A DNA stretch of 54,084 nt from Clostridium sp. CAG:678 (lineage in GTDB: Bacteria; Bacillota; Clostridia; Oscillospirales; Acutalibacteraceae): assembly GCA_000431535.1 (NCBI GenBank), contig HF991803.1:4905-58988 (forward strand). The letters are read 5' to 3'. The notes below the pieces were generated by a model. The model was given only the letters and a program-made list of their open reading frames with translations, ran no database searches and was not told the origin of the DNA. Below are positions 8,567 through 18,126 of this stretch, in pieces. Made by a program: the position numbers and the translations under genes. How positions within the stretch are numbered: the stretch's first letter is position 1; each line of letters starts with the position of its first letter.

Positions 8567-11206
8567 TTATTTCAGTTCCTCTGCTTTTTTCTTAAGATCA
8601 TAAAGCGTCTGCATCGCCTCAATCGGGGTAAGCGTGTTTACATCCGTTGCACGCAAAATCTCCAGAATCTCATTTTTGCCGTTTGCGGCAAAATTGTACT
8701 GGATATCCTCTTCTTCCTCCACAACGGCGTCCTCCGCCTTAAACTCGATGCTGACTTTGTTTTTTTCCAGTTCTTTCAGAATTACTTTTGCCCGGCGGAC
8801 AACGCTGTCCGGCACGCCGGCGAGTTTCGCAACTTCTATGCCGAAACTTTCATCCGCTCCGCCGCGGACGATCCTGCGCAGGAACGTGATATCATCCCCG
8901 CGTTTTTTTACGGCTATGGAATAGTTTTTCACGCCGTCCAGCATGCCCTCCAGTGCCGTGAGTTCATGATAATGGGTGGCAAAAAGCGTTTTCGCGCCGA
9001 GCGTCTTTTTTTTGCACACATATTCCAGCACGGCGCGCGCAATGCTCATACCGTCAAACGTGGAAGTGCCGCGCCCGATCTCATCCAGAATGATCAGGCT
9101 TTTGGGCGTTGCGTTTTGCAGAATGGACGATACCTCGCTCATCTCCACCATAAAAGTGGAGCGACCGGTGGCAAGATCGTCTGACGCGCCCACGCGTGTA
9201 AAAATTGCATCCGTAATGCCGATGCTTGCGCTGCGCGCAGGCACGAATGAACCAATCTGCGCCATCAGAACGATCAGCGCGATCTGCCGCATATAGGTGG
9301 ATTTACCAGCCATGTTCGGGCCGGTGATGATCATGCAGCGGTTTTCATCCGTATCCAGCAGCGTATCGTTGGGAACGAAAGGCGCGCCGTCCATCAGCGC
9401 TTCCACAACCGGGTGCCTGCCGTCCTCAATCTCTATGGCGCCGCTTGTGTTGATCTGCGGGCAGGAGTAATTGTTGTTTACGGCAACTTCCGCAAGGGAA
9501 GCAAGCGTATCCAGCGCGGCAAGCGCCTTGGCTGTTTTCTGTATCCTTTGCGCCTCTTTTGCCACATCTTCCCGCACAGAGCAGAAAACGTCATATTCCA
9601 GCGCCACGGCTCTGTCCTTTGCGCCGAGCACCTTGCCCTCCAGATCTTTCAGTTCCTGGGTTATATATCTTTCACAATTGGTTAAAGTTTGTTTTCTTAT
9701 GTAAGTTTCCGGCACAAGATCTTTATAGGAATTGGTGACCTCGATATAGTAGCCGAACACTCTGTTGTAGCCCACTTTCAGTTTGGGAATACCTGTTTTT
9801 TCACGTTCCCTTGCTTCAATCGCGGCAATAACGCCGGCGCCGTCCTCCATAATACTTTTCAGCTCATCCAGTTCAGGGCTGAATCCGCGGCGGATCATGC
9901 CGCCCTCACGCAGCGAAAACGGCGGTTCATCCACGATTGCGCGCTGAATCAGATCCTGCACATCGGCAAGGGTATCTATCTTTGCATAGATTTCTTTCAG
10001 ATATGCGCTGCCGGTGTTTTCCAAAAGCGCTTTGATTTCCGGCAGTTTCTCACAGGTTGCCTGAAGCGATCTTAATTCCTTGGCATTTGCGGTTGAATAG
10101 GCAACGCGCGCCATCAGCCGCTCCACATCGCTGACCCCGGTCAGCGCATTGCGGATCTTATCCCGCAGTTCGGGGCTGTCTGCAAATTCGGCAACGGCAT
10201 TCTGGCGCCTTGTGATCCTTGCGGCAGACATCAGCGGCATCTCCAGCCAGCTGCGGATCATACGCTTGCCCATTGCCGTTTTGGTTTTATCCAACACCCA
10301 CAAGAGGGAATGCTTTTTATCCCCCGTCATCATGGAACTGGTGAGTTCCAGATTGCGGCGGGCGTTCATATCGAGTTTCATATACTCGGTATCATCAAAA
10401 TAATCTATATCCGCCGGCGTTTCGATCTCGTCTTTCTTTTGCACCTCTTTCAGGTAGCCGATCACGGCGCCGAGCGCGCAGACCACGCTTTTGCTGCTGC
10501 CGAGCGAGAGCGAATCGATCTCCTGCCTGCCGAGCGTTTCCAGAATCAGATCCGTGGCGCCCTCAAAACTGAATTTACCATCATCCAGCAGCTGCACTTT
10601 TGTGCCGAGGCGGTCTTTGATAAACGCCGCCACCCGATCGTAATCCAGCGCGGCGGAATTGATCAGCACCTCTTTGGGCTGATAGGTTGCAAGCCTGTCC
10701 GTGATCTGTTCTTCAGCATGATCACCCTTAACGGCAGTCAGATGAAACTCCGCGGTTGAAACATCTGCAAAGCAGATGCCCGTTTCGTTATCCCCTTTGC
10801 AGATACAGCAAAGGTAATTGTTTACGCCGTCCTCCAGCATATTGCCCTCAATTACGGTGCCGGGCGTTATGATGCGGACAACATCGCGCTTAACAAGGCC
10901 TTTCACCAGTTTGGGATCTTCCAGCTGCTCGCATATGGCAACTTTATATCCCCGGTTTACCAATTTGGCAATATAGTTATCCGCAGAGTGAAACGGAACG
11001 CCGCACATGGGGGCGCGCTCCTCCTGCCCGCAATCCCTGCCGGTCAGCACAAGATCCAGCTCCTCGGAGGCGATTTTGGCGTCGTCAAAAAACATTTCGT
11101 AGAAATCGCCCAGGCGAAAGAACAACAGCATATCGGGATATTTGCTTTTTATATCAAAATACTGTTCCATCATAGGCGAAAGCCCGTTTTGCTTTTTGCC
11201 TGCCAT
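8567..11206 (-). CDS. mutS: DNA mismatch repair protein MutS
   Basis: Recognises base mismatches and small loops and activates MutL. The 879-residue product is full length. Visible features: the mismatch-binding FYE in RLGDFYEMFFDDA near the N-terminus, the connector and lever domains, then the ATPase with GPNMAGKSTYMRQ (Walker A), DEIGRGTSTFDG (Walker B) and ATHYHEL. The C-terminal extension before the last 40 residues is acidic. AGGAGG lies directly against a first ATG at 11212 and six to seven bases before the ATG at 11206, so the second is chosen. Gaps of 42 and 21 bases to the YlbF-like gene and mutL indicate one transcript. Confidence 0.98.
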   Translation of the reverse strand: MAGKKQNGLSPMMEQYFDIKSKYPDMLLFFRLGDFYEMFFDDAKIASEELDLVLTGRDCGQEERAPMCGVPFHSADNYIAKLVNRGYKVAICEQLEDPKLVKGLVKRDVVRIITPGTVIEGNMLEDGVNNYLCCICKGDNETGICFADVSTAEFHLTAVKGDHAEEQITDRLATYQPKEVLINSAALDYDRVAAFIKDRLGTKVQLLDDGKFSFEGATDLILETLGRQEIDSLSLGSSKSVVCALGAVIGYLKEVQKKDEIETPADIDYFDDTEYMKLDMNARRNLELTSSMMTGDKKHSLLWVLDKTKTAMGKRMIRSWLEMPLMSAARITRRQNAVAEFADSPELRDKIRNALTGVSDVERLMARVAYSTANAKELRSLQATCEKLPEIKALLENTGSAYLKEIYAKIDTLADVQDLIQRAIVDEPPFSLREGGMIRRGFSPELDELKSIMEDGAGVIAAIEAREREKTGIPKLKVGYNRVFGYYIEVTNSYKDLVPETYIRKQTLTNCERYITQELKDLEGKVLGAKDRAVALEYDVFCSVREDVAKEAQRIQKTAKALAALDTLASLAEVAVNNNYSCPQINTSGAIEIEDGRHPVVEALMDGAPFVPNDTLLDTDENRCMIITGPNMAGKSTYMRQIALIVLMAQIGSFVPARSASIGITDAIFTRVGASDDLATGRSTFMVEMSEVSSILQNATPKSLIILDEIGRGTSTFDGMSIARAVLEYVCKKKTLGAKTLFATHYHELTALEGMLDGVKNYSIAVKKRGDDITFLRRIVRGGADESFGIEVAKLAGVPDSVVRRAKVILKELEKNKVSIEFKAEDAVVEEEEDIQYNFAANGKNEILEILRATDVNTLTPIEAMQTLYDLKKKAEELK

Positions 11207-11248
11207 ATTCATCCTCCTTAATTTAAAATTTATAACGTAAATCGGATA

Positions 11249-11665
11249 TTAATATCCGCATCCGCCGCCGCAGGTTGAGCAGTCATGCGTACAGGATTCA
11301 TCCGGGATCTGACAGGTTTCAGGGTCCTCCCCGTCAAAAAAGAGGCCGATCATCTTGCTGATATACTGCGCCATTTCCTCCATTTGGGAAGCGGCGGCGG
11401 AATAAACTTCCATATTTTCATTCTTCATGATTTCCTCATAAAGATTCTGATAATCATTCTGAAGTTCCTCTATTTTTTCCTTATCAGCATCATCGCCCTT
11501 ACCTGTTTCCTGCTGATACTGAAGGGAATAGAGCTGAAGCTGTTTCATCTGCTCCTGAAGATTTTCGTCCGCGTCATTTTTTGCGGCAGCGTCCTGAAGC
11601 GCTTTAAAGCGCGCGTCTTTCTGAATTTCCTTTCCGAGTTCACGAAGTGCGTTTTCAAGTGCCAT
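11249..11665 (-). CDS. YlbF/YmcA family protein with Cys-rich tail
   Basis: YlbF/YmcA (Ric) family proteins act with YaaT and RNase Y in Bacillus in mRNA maturation, and their complexes carry Fe-S clusters held by cysteines. The 138-residue product is nearly all alpha-helical (MALENALRELGKEIQ, then a Gln/Glu-rich middle) and ends in a Cys cluster: TCQIP, then SCTHDCSTCGGGCGY, six cysteines in the last 21 residues. The TTG-started longer form (11683) lies across the ribosome site AAAGGA, so the ATG at 11665 is chosen. Its place between miaB (an Fe-S enzyme) and mutS is the usual Clostridial context. Confidence 0.85.
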   Translation of the reverse strand: MALENALRELGKEIQKDARFKALQDAAAKNDADENLQEQMKQLQLYSLQYQQETGKGDDADKEKIEELQNDYQNLYEEIMKNENMEVYSAAASQMEEMAQYISKMIGLFFDGEDPETCQIPDESCTHDCSTCGGGCGY

Positions 11666-11695
11666 AGTATAAAATCCTTTCAAAATTATTTTTAT

Positions 11696-13132
11696 TTAAT
11701 ATTCTTCCGCGAGCCTGCCCTTTAATACATAAGTGAGCGGTTCGGTAACGGTTATGTTTTTAAAAGAGCCGATCAGGCTCTCGTCGCCGTCAAACTCAAC
11801 GATCAGATTGCCGTCCGTTCTGGCCTCCAGCGAATGTTCGCCGAGTTTGCCTTTGCCGTAAACAAAGCATTTAAATGTTTTGCCGGCATATTTTTTCATA
11901 TTCTCCGCCGAGATTTTTTCCTGAACGGCAAGCAGTTCTCTAAGCCACCTGCCCTTTTCCTCAGCAGGCACGGGATCCGGCATGCGGGCGGCCGGCGTTC
12001 CGTTTCTGGGCGAATAAATAAAGGTGAAGAGCGAGGTGAATCTGACCTCTTCAATCAGAGAAAGCGTATCTTGAAACTCCTCATAAGTTTCGCCCGGGAA
12101 CCCGACGATGATATCGGATGTTATGGAAAGCGCGTCCCCCATCAGTTCCTTTGCGTAACGGATAAGGGAAAGATATTTTTCTCTGGTGTAATTGCGGTTC
12201 ATGGCTTTCAGCACACGATCGTTTCCGCTTTGAAACGGCAGGTGCAGATGCTTTGCCACTTTATCGCACTGCGCCATGGTTTCCAGAAGTTCGCGGGTGC
12301 AGTCCTTTGGATGGCTGGTCATAAACCGTATTCTGAAATCACCGTCTATATCGTTGATCATCCGAAGCAGTTGTGCGAATGTTACTTTCGGTTCCAGATT
12401 TTTGCCGTAAGAATTTACGTTCTGGCCGAGCAGTGTGATTTCCTTGCAGCCGTTTTGAACCAGTTCCCTTGCCTCTTTCAGAATATCCTGCGGATCGCGG
12501 CTGCGCTCTCTGCCGCGCACATAGGGCACAATGCAGTATGTGCAGAAATTGTTGCAACCGTACATAATGGGCAGCCACGCTCTTTTTTCCTCATCCCGGA
12601 GAACAGGAACGCCCTCTGCGATCACGCCGTCCATATCCGGTATCTCAAAAACACGTTTTTTGCCCGTTAACGTCTTATATAAAAGGCCGGGCAGCTGATG
12701 GATCACGTGCGTGCCGAAAACAAGATCCACAAACGGAAAACTTTTTTTAATTTTTTCCGCAATGTGCTGCTGCTGCATCATACAGCCGCAGCAGGCAATT
12801 ACAACGCCGGGATGTTCATGCTTGTACTTTTTCAGCGCGCCCACATTGCCGAACACTCTGTCTTCCGCATGCTCGCGCACGGCGCAGGTGTTAAACAGGA
12901 TAAGCTGCGCTTTGGTGCGTTCTTCGGTAAAGCCGTAGCCCATTTCATGCAGCATGCCTTTTATTTTTTCGCTGTCCGCCACATTCTGCTGGCAGCCGTA
13001 AGTTACAACGCAGGCAAGCGGCGCCGGATCATACCGTTTTGAGATAACGGACCGCACCTTTTTGCAAAACTCCTTTTGAATATCCAGTTCCGTTTGGGGA
13101 ACCGTTGCCGTTTTCAATTTAAAAGAATCCAT
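11696..13132 (-). CDS. miaB: tRNA-2-methylthio-N6-dimethylallyladenosine synthase
   Basis: Radical SAM enzyme that adds a methylthio group to i6A37 in tRNA. The 478-residue product has an N-terminal MTTase domain with the three cluster-binding cysteines (TYGCQQN, FNTCAVRE, CCGCMMQQ), the radical SAM motif CNNFCTYC after YG, and a C-terminal TRAM domain (about 410-475). An extra N-terminal stretch of about 40 residues precedes the MTTase domain, as is common in Clostridia. AGGTGG precedes the ATG. It is the first gene of the ten-gene minus-strand run, downstream of a good promoter at 13205-13233. miaA lies four genes downstream, so both steps of the A37 modification share the transcript. Confidence 0.97.
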   Translation of the reverse strand: MDSFKLKTATVPQTELDIQKEFCKKVRSVISKRYDPAPLACVVTYGCQQNVADSEKIKGMLHEMGYGFTEERTKAQLILFNTCAVREHAEDRVFGNVGALKKYKHEHPGVVIACCGCMMQQQHIAEKIKKSFPFVDLVFGTHVIHQLPGLLYKTLTGKKRVFEIPDMDGVIAEGVPVLRDEEKRAWLPIMYGCNNFCTYCIVPYVRGRERSRDPQDILKEARELVQNGCKEITLLGQNVNSYGKNLEPKVTFAQLLRMINDIDGDFRIRFMTSHPKDCTRELLETMAQCDKVAKHLHLPFQSGNDRVLKAMNRNYTREKYLSLIRYAKELMGDALSITSDIIVGFPGETYEEFQDTLSLIEEVRFTSLFTFIYSPRNGTPAARMPDPVPAEEKGRWLRELLAVQEKISAENMKKYAGKTFKCFVYGKGKLGEHSLEARTDGNLIVEFDGDESLIGSFKNITVTEPLTYVLKGRLAEEY

Positions 13133-13204
13133 TATCCCACCTCTTTCCGCTTATGGCAAACACCTGAATTTTACGGGTATAAACACTTTTCCATAGTATT
13201 TTTA

Positions 13205-13233
13205 ATTATAGCAAAAGGCGCGTATAGATTCAA
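13205..13233 (-). promoter_or_regulatory. sigma-A type promoter of the miaB operon
   Basis: On the minus strand, TTGAAT (13228-13233) and a consensus TATAAT (13205-13210) are separated by 17 bases. The expected start site is about 65 bases before the miaB ATG. No other strong promoter was noticed in the operon. Confidence 0.75.
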
Positions 13234-13293
13234 TAATAAATTATTAAATCTTTTAAAATAATATATAATAGCAGGCGCATTTTATGCTTTGTA

Positions 13294-13322
13294 TTGCCAA
13301 ACGGGCACATTTTTGTTAAAAT
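13294..13322 (+). promoter_or_regulatory. sigma-A type promoter of malQ
   Basis: TTGCCA (13294-13299) and TAAAAT (13317-13322) with a 17-base spacer, about 50 bases before the malQ start. It is divergent from the miaB promoter; the roughly 60 bases between the two are very AT-rich. Confidence 0.65.
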
Positions 13323-13373
13323 TGTTTGAAAAGAAAGATTTTTACCGCCTGCAAGCGGGAAAGGATATGCAAA

Positions 13374-14891
13374 ATGCTGAAAAAAAGAGGCGCCGGGGTG
13401 CTGATGCACATCAGTTCCATGCCCGGCAGATACGGAATTGGCGTTTTTGACGAAAACGTGAAACATTTTATAGACCGGATCAGCGATATGGGATTCACCT
13501 ATTGGCAGGTACTGCCGTTTAATCCCACGGACGCGTCCAACAGCCCTTACTGCTCGCCGAGCGCTTTTGCCGGCAATTATCTTTTTATTGATCCAAAAGG
13601 GCTTTTGGACATGGGGCTTGTGGACGGGCAGGACGTGGAAGATAACGTTTACACAGGATCGCCCTACACTGCGGACTATGATTTTGCCGCGCAAAAGAGA
13701 TATACCTTGCTGAAAAAAGCGTTTTCCCGGATTGACGGCGAAACGGCGCGGCAGATCAAGGAATTTGAGATCGCTAACCCGTGGCTTACGGACTACGCCG
13801 TTTATATGGCGGCAAAGGAACAGAACGGCGGCAGCGCTTGGTGGCAGTGGGATAAAAAACAGGCGGTGTATGCCGAATGCGTAAAAGACATTTATTCCTT
13901 TGAAGAGAACGCCGCGTTTTGGAAATTTGCGCAGTTTATTTTTTACAAACAGTGGTATGAGATTAAACAGTACGCAAACAAAAAAGGTGTTGCCGTGATC
14001 GGCGATATGCCCATTTACGTGGCTATGGACAGCGTGGACGTGTGGGCGGATCTGCCGCTGTTTAAAATAGATAAAGAAACGCTAAAGCCGAGCAAAGTGG
14101 CAGGCGTTCCGCCGGATTATTTCAGCGAAGACGGGCAGCTTTGGGGGAATCCCATCTATGACTGGGACGCGATGAAAAAAGACGGCTATGCCTGGTGGAT
14201 ATCCAGAATTGAATCGGCGCTCAAGACGTTTGACGTGGTGCGCATAGATCACTTCCGCGCGTTTGCGAGTTATTATGAGGTGGACGCGGACGCCGAGAAC
14301 GCCAAAAGCGGCGAATGGCAAAAAGGGCCGGGCATGGAGCTTTTCGGCAAGTTGTTTGAAAGGCACCCGAACGCCCCGATCATTGCGGAAGACCTCGGCA
14401 CTTTTGGGGAAGACGTAATAAAACTGCTGCAGGACACGGGATTTCCCGGAATGAAAGTTGTGCAGTTTGGCTTTGACGCGCACGCCGATTCTGCCCATCT
14501 GCCGCACAATGCCGTGCAAAACAGCATAAACTATGTTGGCACGCACGACAATAACACCCTGCTTGGCTGGCTTTGGGAGGCAAACGAGGAGGAACGGCGT
14601 TTTGCCCTGGATTACTGCGGCTTTGACGGCGATAACTGGGGCGAGGGCGGCTACAAAAGCCCCTCCTGCCGCCGGATCATAGAAACGGTGTGGAAAAGCA
14701 GTTCCAACGTGGCAATGATCTCTTTTCAGGACATGTGTGGGTTCGGCAGCGACGCGCGCATGAACATTCCCGGCGTTGCCGATAAAAACTGGCGCTTTCG
14801 CACCACGAAAGAAACAATTGACAGCGCCGACGGCGATTATTTCCGCCGCATAAACGCGCTATACAGAAGAATGTATCCGGCGTTTGACTGA
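13374..14891 (+). CDS. malQ: 4-alpha-glucanotransferase (GH77, amylomaltase)
   Basis: Transfers alpha-1,4-glucan chains between maltooligosaccharides or glycogen in the cytoplasm. The 505-residue product has the normal length of GH77. Motifs: SSPYCSPSAFAGNYLFID-like substrate loop (NSPYCSPSAFAGN), the nucleophile Asp in VVRIDHFRAF, the acid/base Glu in IIAEDLG, and THDNNT. An in-frame upstream start at 13326 is possible, but the ATG at 13374 follows AAGGA by eight bases and begins the conserved MLKKRGAGVLMHISS. It stands alone with its own promoter; no other glycogen or maltose genes are in the window. Confidence 0.95.
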   Translation: MLKKRGAGVLMHISSMPGRYGIGVFDENVKHFIDRISDMGFTYWQVLPFNPTDASNSPYCSPSAFAGNYLFIDPKGLLDMGLVDGQDVEDNVYTGSPYTADYDFAAQKRYTLLKKAFSRIDGETARQIKEFEIANPWLTDYAVYMAAKEQNGGSAWWQWDKKQAVYAECVKDIYSFEENAAFWKFAQFIFYKQWYEIKQYANKKGVAVIGDMPIYVAMDSVDVWADLPLFKIDKETLKPSKVAGVPPDYFSEDGQLWGNPIYDWDAMKKDGYAWWISRIESALKTFDVVRIDHFRAFASYYEVDADAENAKSGEWQKGPGMELFGKLFERHPNAPIIAEDLGTFGEDVIKLLQDTGFPGMKVVQFGFDAHADSAHLPHNAVQNSINYVGTHDNNTLLGWLWEANEEERRFALDYCGFDGDNWGEGGYKSPSCRRIIETVWKSSSNVAMISFQDMCGFGSDARMNIPGVADKNWRFRTTKETIDSADGDYFRRINALYRRMYPAFD

Positions 14892-14926
14892 TTTTTTGAA
14901 CAAAGCGCTTAAAATTTAAAATAAAA

Positions 14927-14955
14927 TTGTCAACAAAAAAACTCCTGCATAGAAT
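14927..14955 (+). promoter_or_regulatory. promoter of the Cys-rich protein gene
   Basis: TTGTCA (14927-14932) and TAGAAT (14950-14955) with a 17-base spacer. The start site would fall at the perfect palindrome at 14961-14972. Confidence 0.6.
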
Positions 14956-14960
14956 GATAT

Positions 14961-14972
14961 GAAGTTAACTTC
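14961..14972. promoter_or_regulatory. 12-bp perfect palindrome over the predicted start site
   Basis: GAAGTTAACTTC reads the same on both strands and lies five bases after the -10 box, where a repressor would block transcription. It may be an operator, though a palindrome of this length can occur by chance. Confidence 0.35.
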
Positions 14973-14997
14973 AAATATTCTGCAAAGGAGTTTTTTT

Positions 14998-15834
14998 ATG
15001 GCAAACACCATTATTAACGCCGGTGAAAACCGCATAAATGAGGCTGTGTGCGTAGACACAAAGCGAATTTATGACAGCTGCGTTTCAAAAGATTGCCTCG
15101 AGGATCTCAGAGTTACGTTTTTTTCAAGGAGCCAAAGGCTGATAGACGAGGCGGTAAGCGTAAAATGCCGCGAGTGCGAAGTGGTTTCCGTTTCCATTGA
15201 CGTGGACGAAGTGCCTTTCAACAGGGGCTACTACGCGGTGGACATCACCTTTTATTTCCGCCTTGAATTTGATACTTATTCCGCGCCATGTACCACGCCG
15301 GAAGTGGCCGTAGGCTATGCGCAGTTTACCAAAAAATGCATTCTTTACGGATCAGACGGCAATGTGAAAGTGTTCACATCCAACCCCGCGTGCGACGCTA
15401 CGGACTGCCCGGAGGCGCCGAGTTACACGAACCCGACGGCGAAGGTGCAGGCAGTGGATCCCGTGATTTTGGCGTGTGACGTGATTGATCTTTGCGACTG
15501 CTGTATTCCGCTTTGCACATCTTTTCCCCAGTCCATTCTTCAGAATTCGCAGGACACCGTTCCAAGCGCAGGCGCCACAAAAGCCGTATTGGTAACGCTC
15601 GGCCTTTTCAGCATTGTGCAGATGGAAAGGGATGTTCAGATTCTGATCCCGGCTTATGATTACTGCATTCCGCAGAGAGAATGCGAGTGCAACACACAAA
15701 ACCCGTGCGACACATTCCAGAACATCGATTTCCCCGTGGACGAATTCTTCCCGCCGGAAAGAACGGACTCCAACGCTTCCTGCTGCTGCAATACGGACGA
15801 TACAGACGCCGACAGCGCAAAAGAAAACAGTTAA
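14998..15834 (+). CDS. Cys-rich protein of unknown function
   Basis: Not recognised with confidence. The 278-residue product has no signal peptide and no membrane segment. It has about 23 cysteines, many paired: CRECE, CDVIDLCDCCIPLC, CIPQRECEC, and a tail with SCCCN and an acidic, polar end. The central part (about residues 40-120) is beta-rich with VVSVSIDVDEVPFNRGYYAVDITFYFRLEF, repeated in character near the C-terminus (DVQILIPAYDYC). AAGGAG lies seven bases before the ATG; an upstream in-frame ATG at 14959 lacks such a site and overlaps the palindrome. It is monocistronic, with its own promoter and a strong terminator. A spore-coat or similar structural role would fit the cysteines but is only a guess. 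Confidence 0.8.
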   Translation: MANTIINAGENRINEAVCVDTKRIYDSCVSKDCLEDLRVTFFSRSQRLIDEAVSVKCRECEVVSVSIDVDEVPFNRGYYAVDITFYFRLEFDTYSAPCTTPEVAVGYAQFTKKCILYGSDGNVKVFTSNPACDATDCPEAPSYTNPTAKVQAVDPVILACDVIDLCDCCIPLCTSFPQSILQNSQDTVPSAGATKAVLVTLGLFSIVQMERDVQILIPAYDYCIPQRECECNTQNPCDTFQNIDFPVDEFFPPERTDSNASCCCNTDDTDADSAKENS

Positions 15835-15841
15835 AAAACAC

Positions 15842-15872
15842 AAAAAGGTCTGCCGCCAAGGCAGACCTTTTT
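15842..15872. terminator. bidirectional intrinsic terminator
   Basis: A 13-bp perfect stem with a five-base loop (GCCAA), A-run on the left and T-run on the right. It ends the plus-strand Cys-rich gene and the minus-strand helicase gene, which converge here. Confidence 0.9.
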
Positions 15873-15905
15873 CAATATCGTTCTGTATTTAGGAGATCTT
15901 AAGCA

Positions 15906-18098
15906 TCAAACTTTATCCAGTTTTGCAAAATTTGCCATCAATTTCTTGGTGCCCGCCTTATCAAATGCGATCTCCAGCAGCGTATCGTTGCCCATAGGCT
16001 TGGCGGAAAGGATTACACCCGTGCCGAACGCCTTGTGCGTTACCGTATCTCCAACCTCAAAGCGCGCGCCGGAATTGGAACGTTCAAACCCGACCTGACC
16101 GAATTTATGAGAAGAAAGCGCAGTTTTGGCGGTGGGGTTTTCCGCAAACGCGCTTCTTGTAAACGCACCGCGCGGCGTAAAGGTGTGCACTGTTATATCG
16201 TTTACCACGTTCATGGGAATCTCACGCAAAAATCTGGAAGGCGAATTTCTGCCCGTGGTGCCGTAAAGCATGCGCCTGCGGGCGTTGAGCAGATACAGTT
16301 TTTCCTTGGCGCGGGTTATGCCCACATACGCAAGGCGGCGCTCTTCTTCCAGATCCTCATCACTGTAAAGAGACTGATTTCCGGGAAATATGCCGTCCTC
16401 CATACCGGGGATGAAAACGACCGGGAACTCCAGCCCTTTGGCTGCGTGCAGCGTCATAAGCACAACGGCGTCATCATCGCTGTTGTAAGTATCAATATCC
16501 GAAACCAGAGCAACATCCTCCAGAAAATCGGAAAGGTCAAAATCTTCGTTTTCCTGCTGATAGCGGATAAACATTGTGGAAAGTTCGCTGATATTATCTT
16601 TCCTGTCCTGCGCGGTTTCCGGATCCTCATCCAGATAATCGTTATAACCTGTTTTTTCAATGATCTCCTGCAACAGATCGGAAAGCGGCATACCGTCCTC
16701 CAGGCACTGCTGAAAATGTTTGATCAGATCCGTAAATTCACACAGCCTGCGCGCCGCGCGCTGGGTCTTCTGAAATTCATCCGCACGCTCGCACACCTCA
16801 AACGCAGATACGCCGATACCTGTTGAAATCTCCATAACATTGGCGAACATCGTATCGCCAATGCCGCGTTTCGGCACATTGATAATGCGCTGAAGCCGAA
16901 CGTTATCTGCCGGGTTGTTAATCACGGCAAAATAACTGACGATATCTTTGATCTCCTTACGGTCAAAGAACCTGTGACCGCCGATCACAACATGGGGAAT
17001 GCCGCTTTTGGCAAGCGTGATTTCTATGTTTCTGGACTGGGCGTTCATTCTGTAAAGAATGGCATGATCCCGCATTTTTCTGCCGTTTTTAACATTTTTA
17101 AGGATCTCATCGGCAATAAACTGCGCTTCATCCGCCTCGTCATCCAGCGTGTTCAGAATGATCTTATCCCCCGCGCCGGCAGAAGTCCAAAGATTTTTGC
17201 CCTTGCGGTTTTTATTGTTGGAGATCACGGCGTTTGCCGCATCCAATATATTCTGGGTAGAGCGGTAATTCTGCTCCAGGCGGATCACTTTTGCATTTTT
17301 ATACTGATGCTCAAAAGAGAGGATATTTTCAATCGTTGCGCCGCGGAAGCGGTAGATACTTTGGTCATCATCACCCACCACGCAGATATTGTTGTACCCG
17401 CCGGCAAGCATAGAAACCAGCACATACTGCGCATGGGAAGTATCCTGATACTCATCCACCATAACATATTTAAACTGCTTTTGATACAGCTGCAAAACAT
17501 CCTCGTTTTCACGCAGAAGTTTTACGGTATTAAAGATCATATCGTCAAAATCCATAGCGTCCGCTTTCAGCAGTTCTTTCTGATAGAGTTCATAGCACTC
17601 CGCAATCCTGGCTTTGCGAAAATCATTCTGCGCGCTGATTTTATATTCGGCAGGGTCGATCAGGCTGTCCTTCGCCGTGCTCATTTCGGAAAGAATGGAT
17701 TTGTGGTGCAGAATCTTATCCGTTATACCAAGGGATTTTTGGCAGTGTTTCATCACACGTTTCTGGTCATCCGTATCATAGATTGTAAAATGGGAAGTAT
17801 AGCCGATCCGGTCCGCAAACCGCCTTAAGATCCTGCCGCAGCAGGAATGAAACGTGTGCGCCCAGATATCGCGCGCCTCCTCGCCCACGGTGCTGATCAG
17901 CCTTTCGCGTATTTCACCCGCCGCCTTATTTGTAAACGTTATGGCAAGCACCTGCCACGGAAGCGCAAGGCCGCTTTCAATAATATGCTGCACGCGGTTT
18001 ACAAGCACGGTAGTCTTGCCCGAACCGGCACCCGCAAGGATCAAAAGAGGGCCTTCTGTGCAGTCCACAGCCTGTTGCTGCATTTCATTTAATGCCAT
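15906..18098 (-). CDS. pcrA: PcrA/UvrD family superfamily 1 DNA helicase
   Basis: A 3'-5' DNA helicase for repair and for clearing RecA and transcription-replication conflicts. The 730-residue product carries the motif set: LAGAGSGKTTVL (Walker A, near residue 25), AITFTNKAA, DEYQDTSHAQ (Walker B), VVGDDDQSIYRFRGA, LEQNYRS, LMTLHAAKGLEF, and EERRLAYVGITRAKE. The C-terminal basic segment and a Tudor-like end (VGDTVTHKAFGTGVI) are typical of PcrA. The open frame extends upstream to 18218, but GAGGTG six bases before the ATG at 18098 and the normal MALNEMQQQAV start fix the site. It is separated from the sodium-pump genes upstream by a terminator. Confidence 0.95.
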   Translation of the reverse strand: MALNEMQQQAVDCTEGPLLILAGAGSGKTTVLVNRVQHIIESGLALPWQVLAITFTNKAAGEIRERLISTVGEEARDIWAHTFHSCCGRILRRFADRIGYTSHFTIYDTDDQKRVMKHCQKSLGITDKILHHKSILSEMSTAKDSLIDPAEYKISAQNDFRKARIAECYELYQKELLKADAMDFDDMIFNTVKLLRENEDVLQLYQKQFKYVMVDEYQDTSHAQYVLVSMLAGGYNNICVVGDDDQSIYRFRGATIENILSFEHQYKNAKVIRLEQNYRSTQNILDAANAVISNNKNRKGKNLWTSAGAGDKIILNTLDDEADEAQFIADEILKNVKNGRKMRDHAILYRMNAQSRNIEITLAKSGIPHVVIGGHRFFDRKEIKDIVSYFAVINNPADNVRLQRIINVPKRGIGDTMFANVMEISTGIGVSAFEVCERADEFQKTQRAARRLCEFTDLIKHFQQCLEDGMPLSDLLQEIIEKTGYNDYLDEDPETAQDRKDNISELSTMFIRYQQENEDFDLSDFLEDVALVSDIDTYNSDDDAVVLMTLHAAKGLEFPVVFIPGMEDGIFPGNQSLYSDEDLEEERRLAYVGITRAKEKLYLLNARRRMLYGTTGRNSPSRFLREIPMNVVNDITVHTFTPRGAFTRSAFAENPTAKTALSSHKFGQVGFERSNSGARFEVGDTVTHKAFGTGVILSAKPMGNDTLLEIAFDKAGTKKLMANFAKLDKV

Positions 18099-18126
18099 TA
18101 TGTACACCTCAAATAAAAAAATATGC

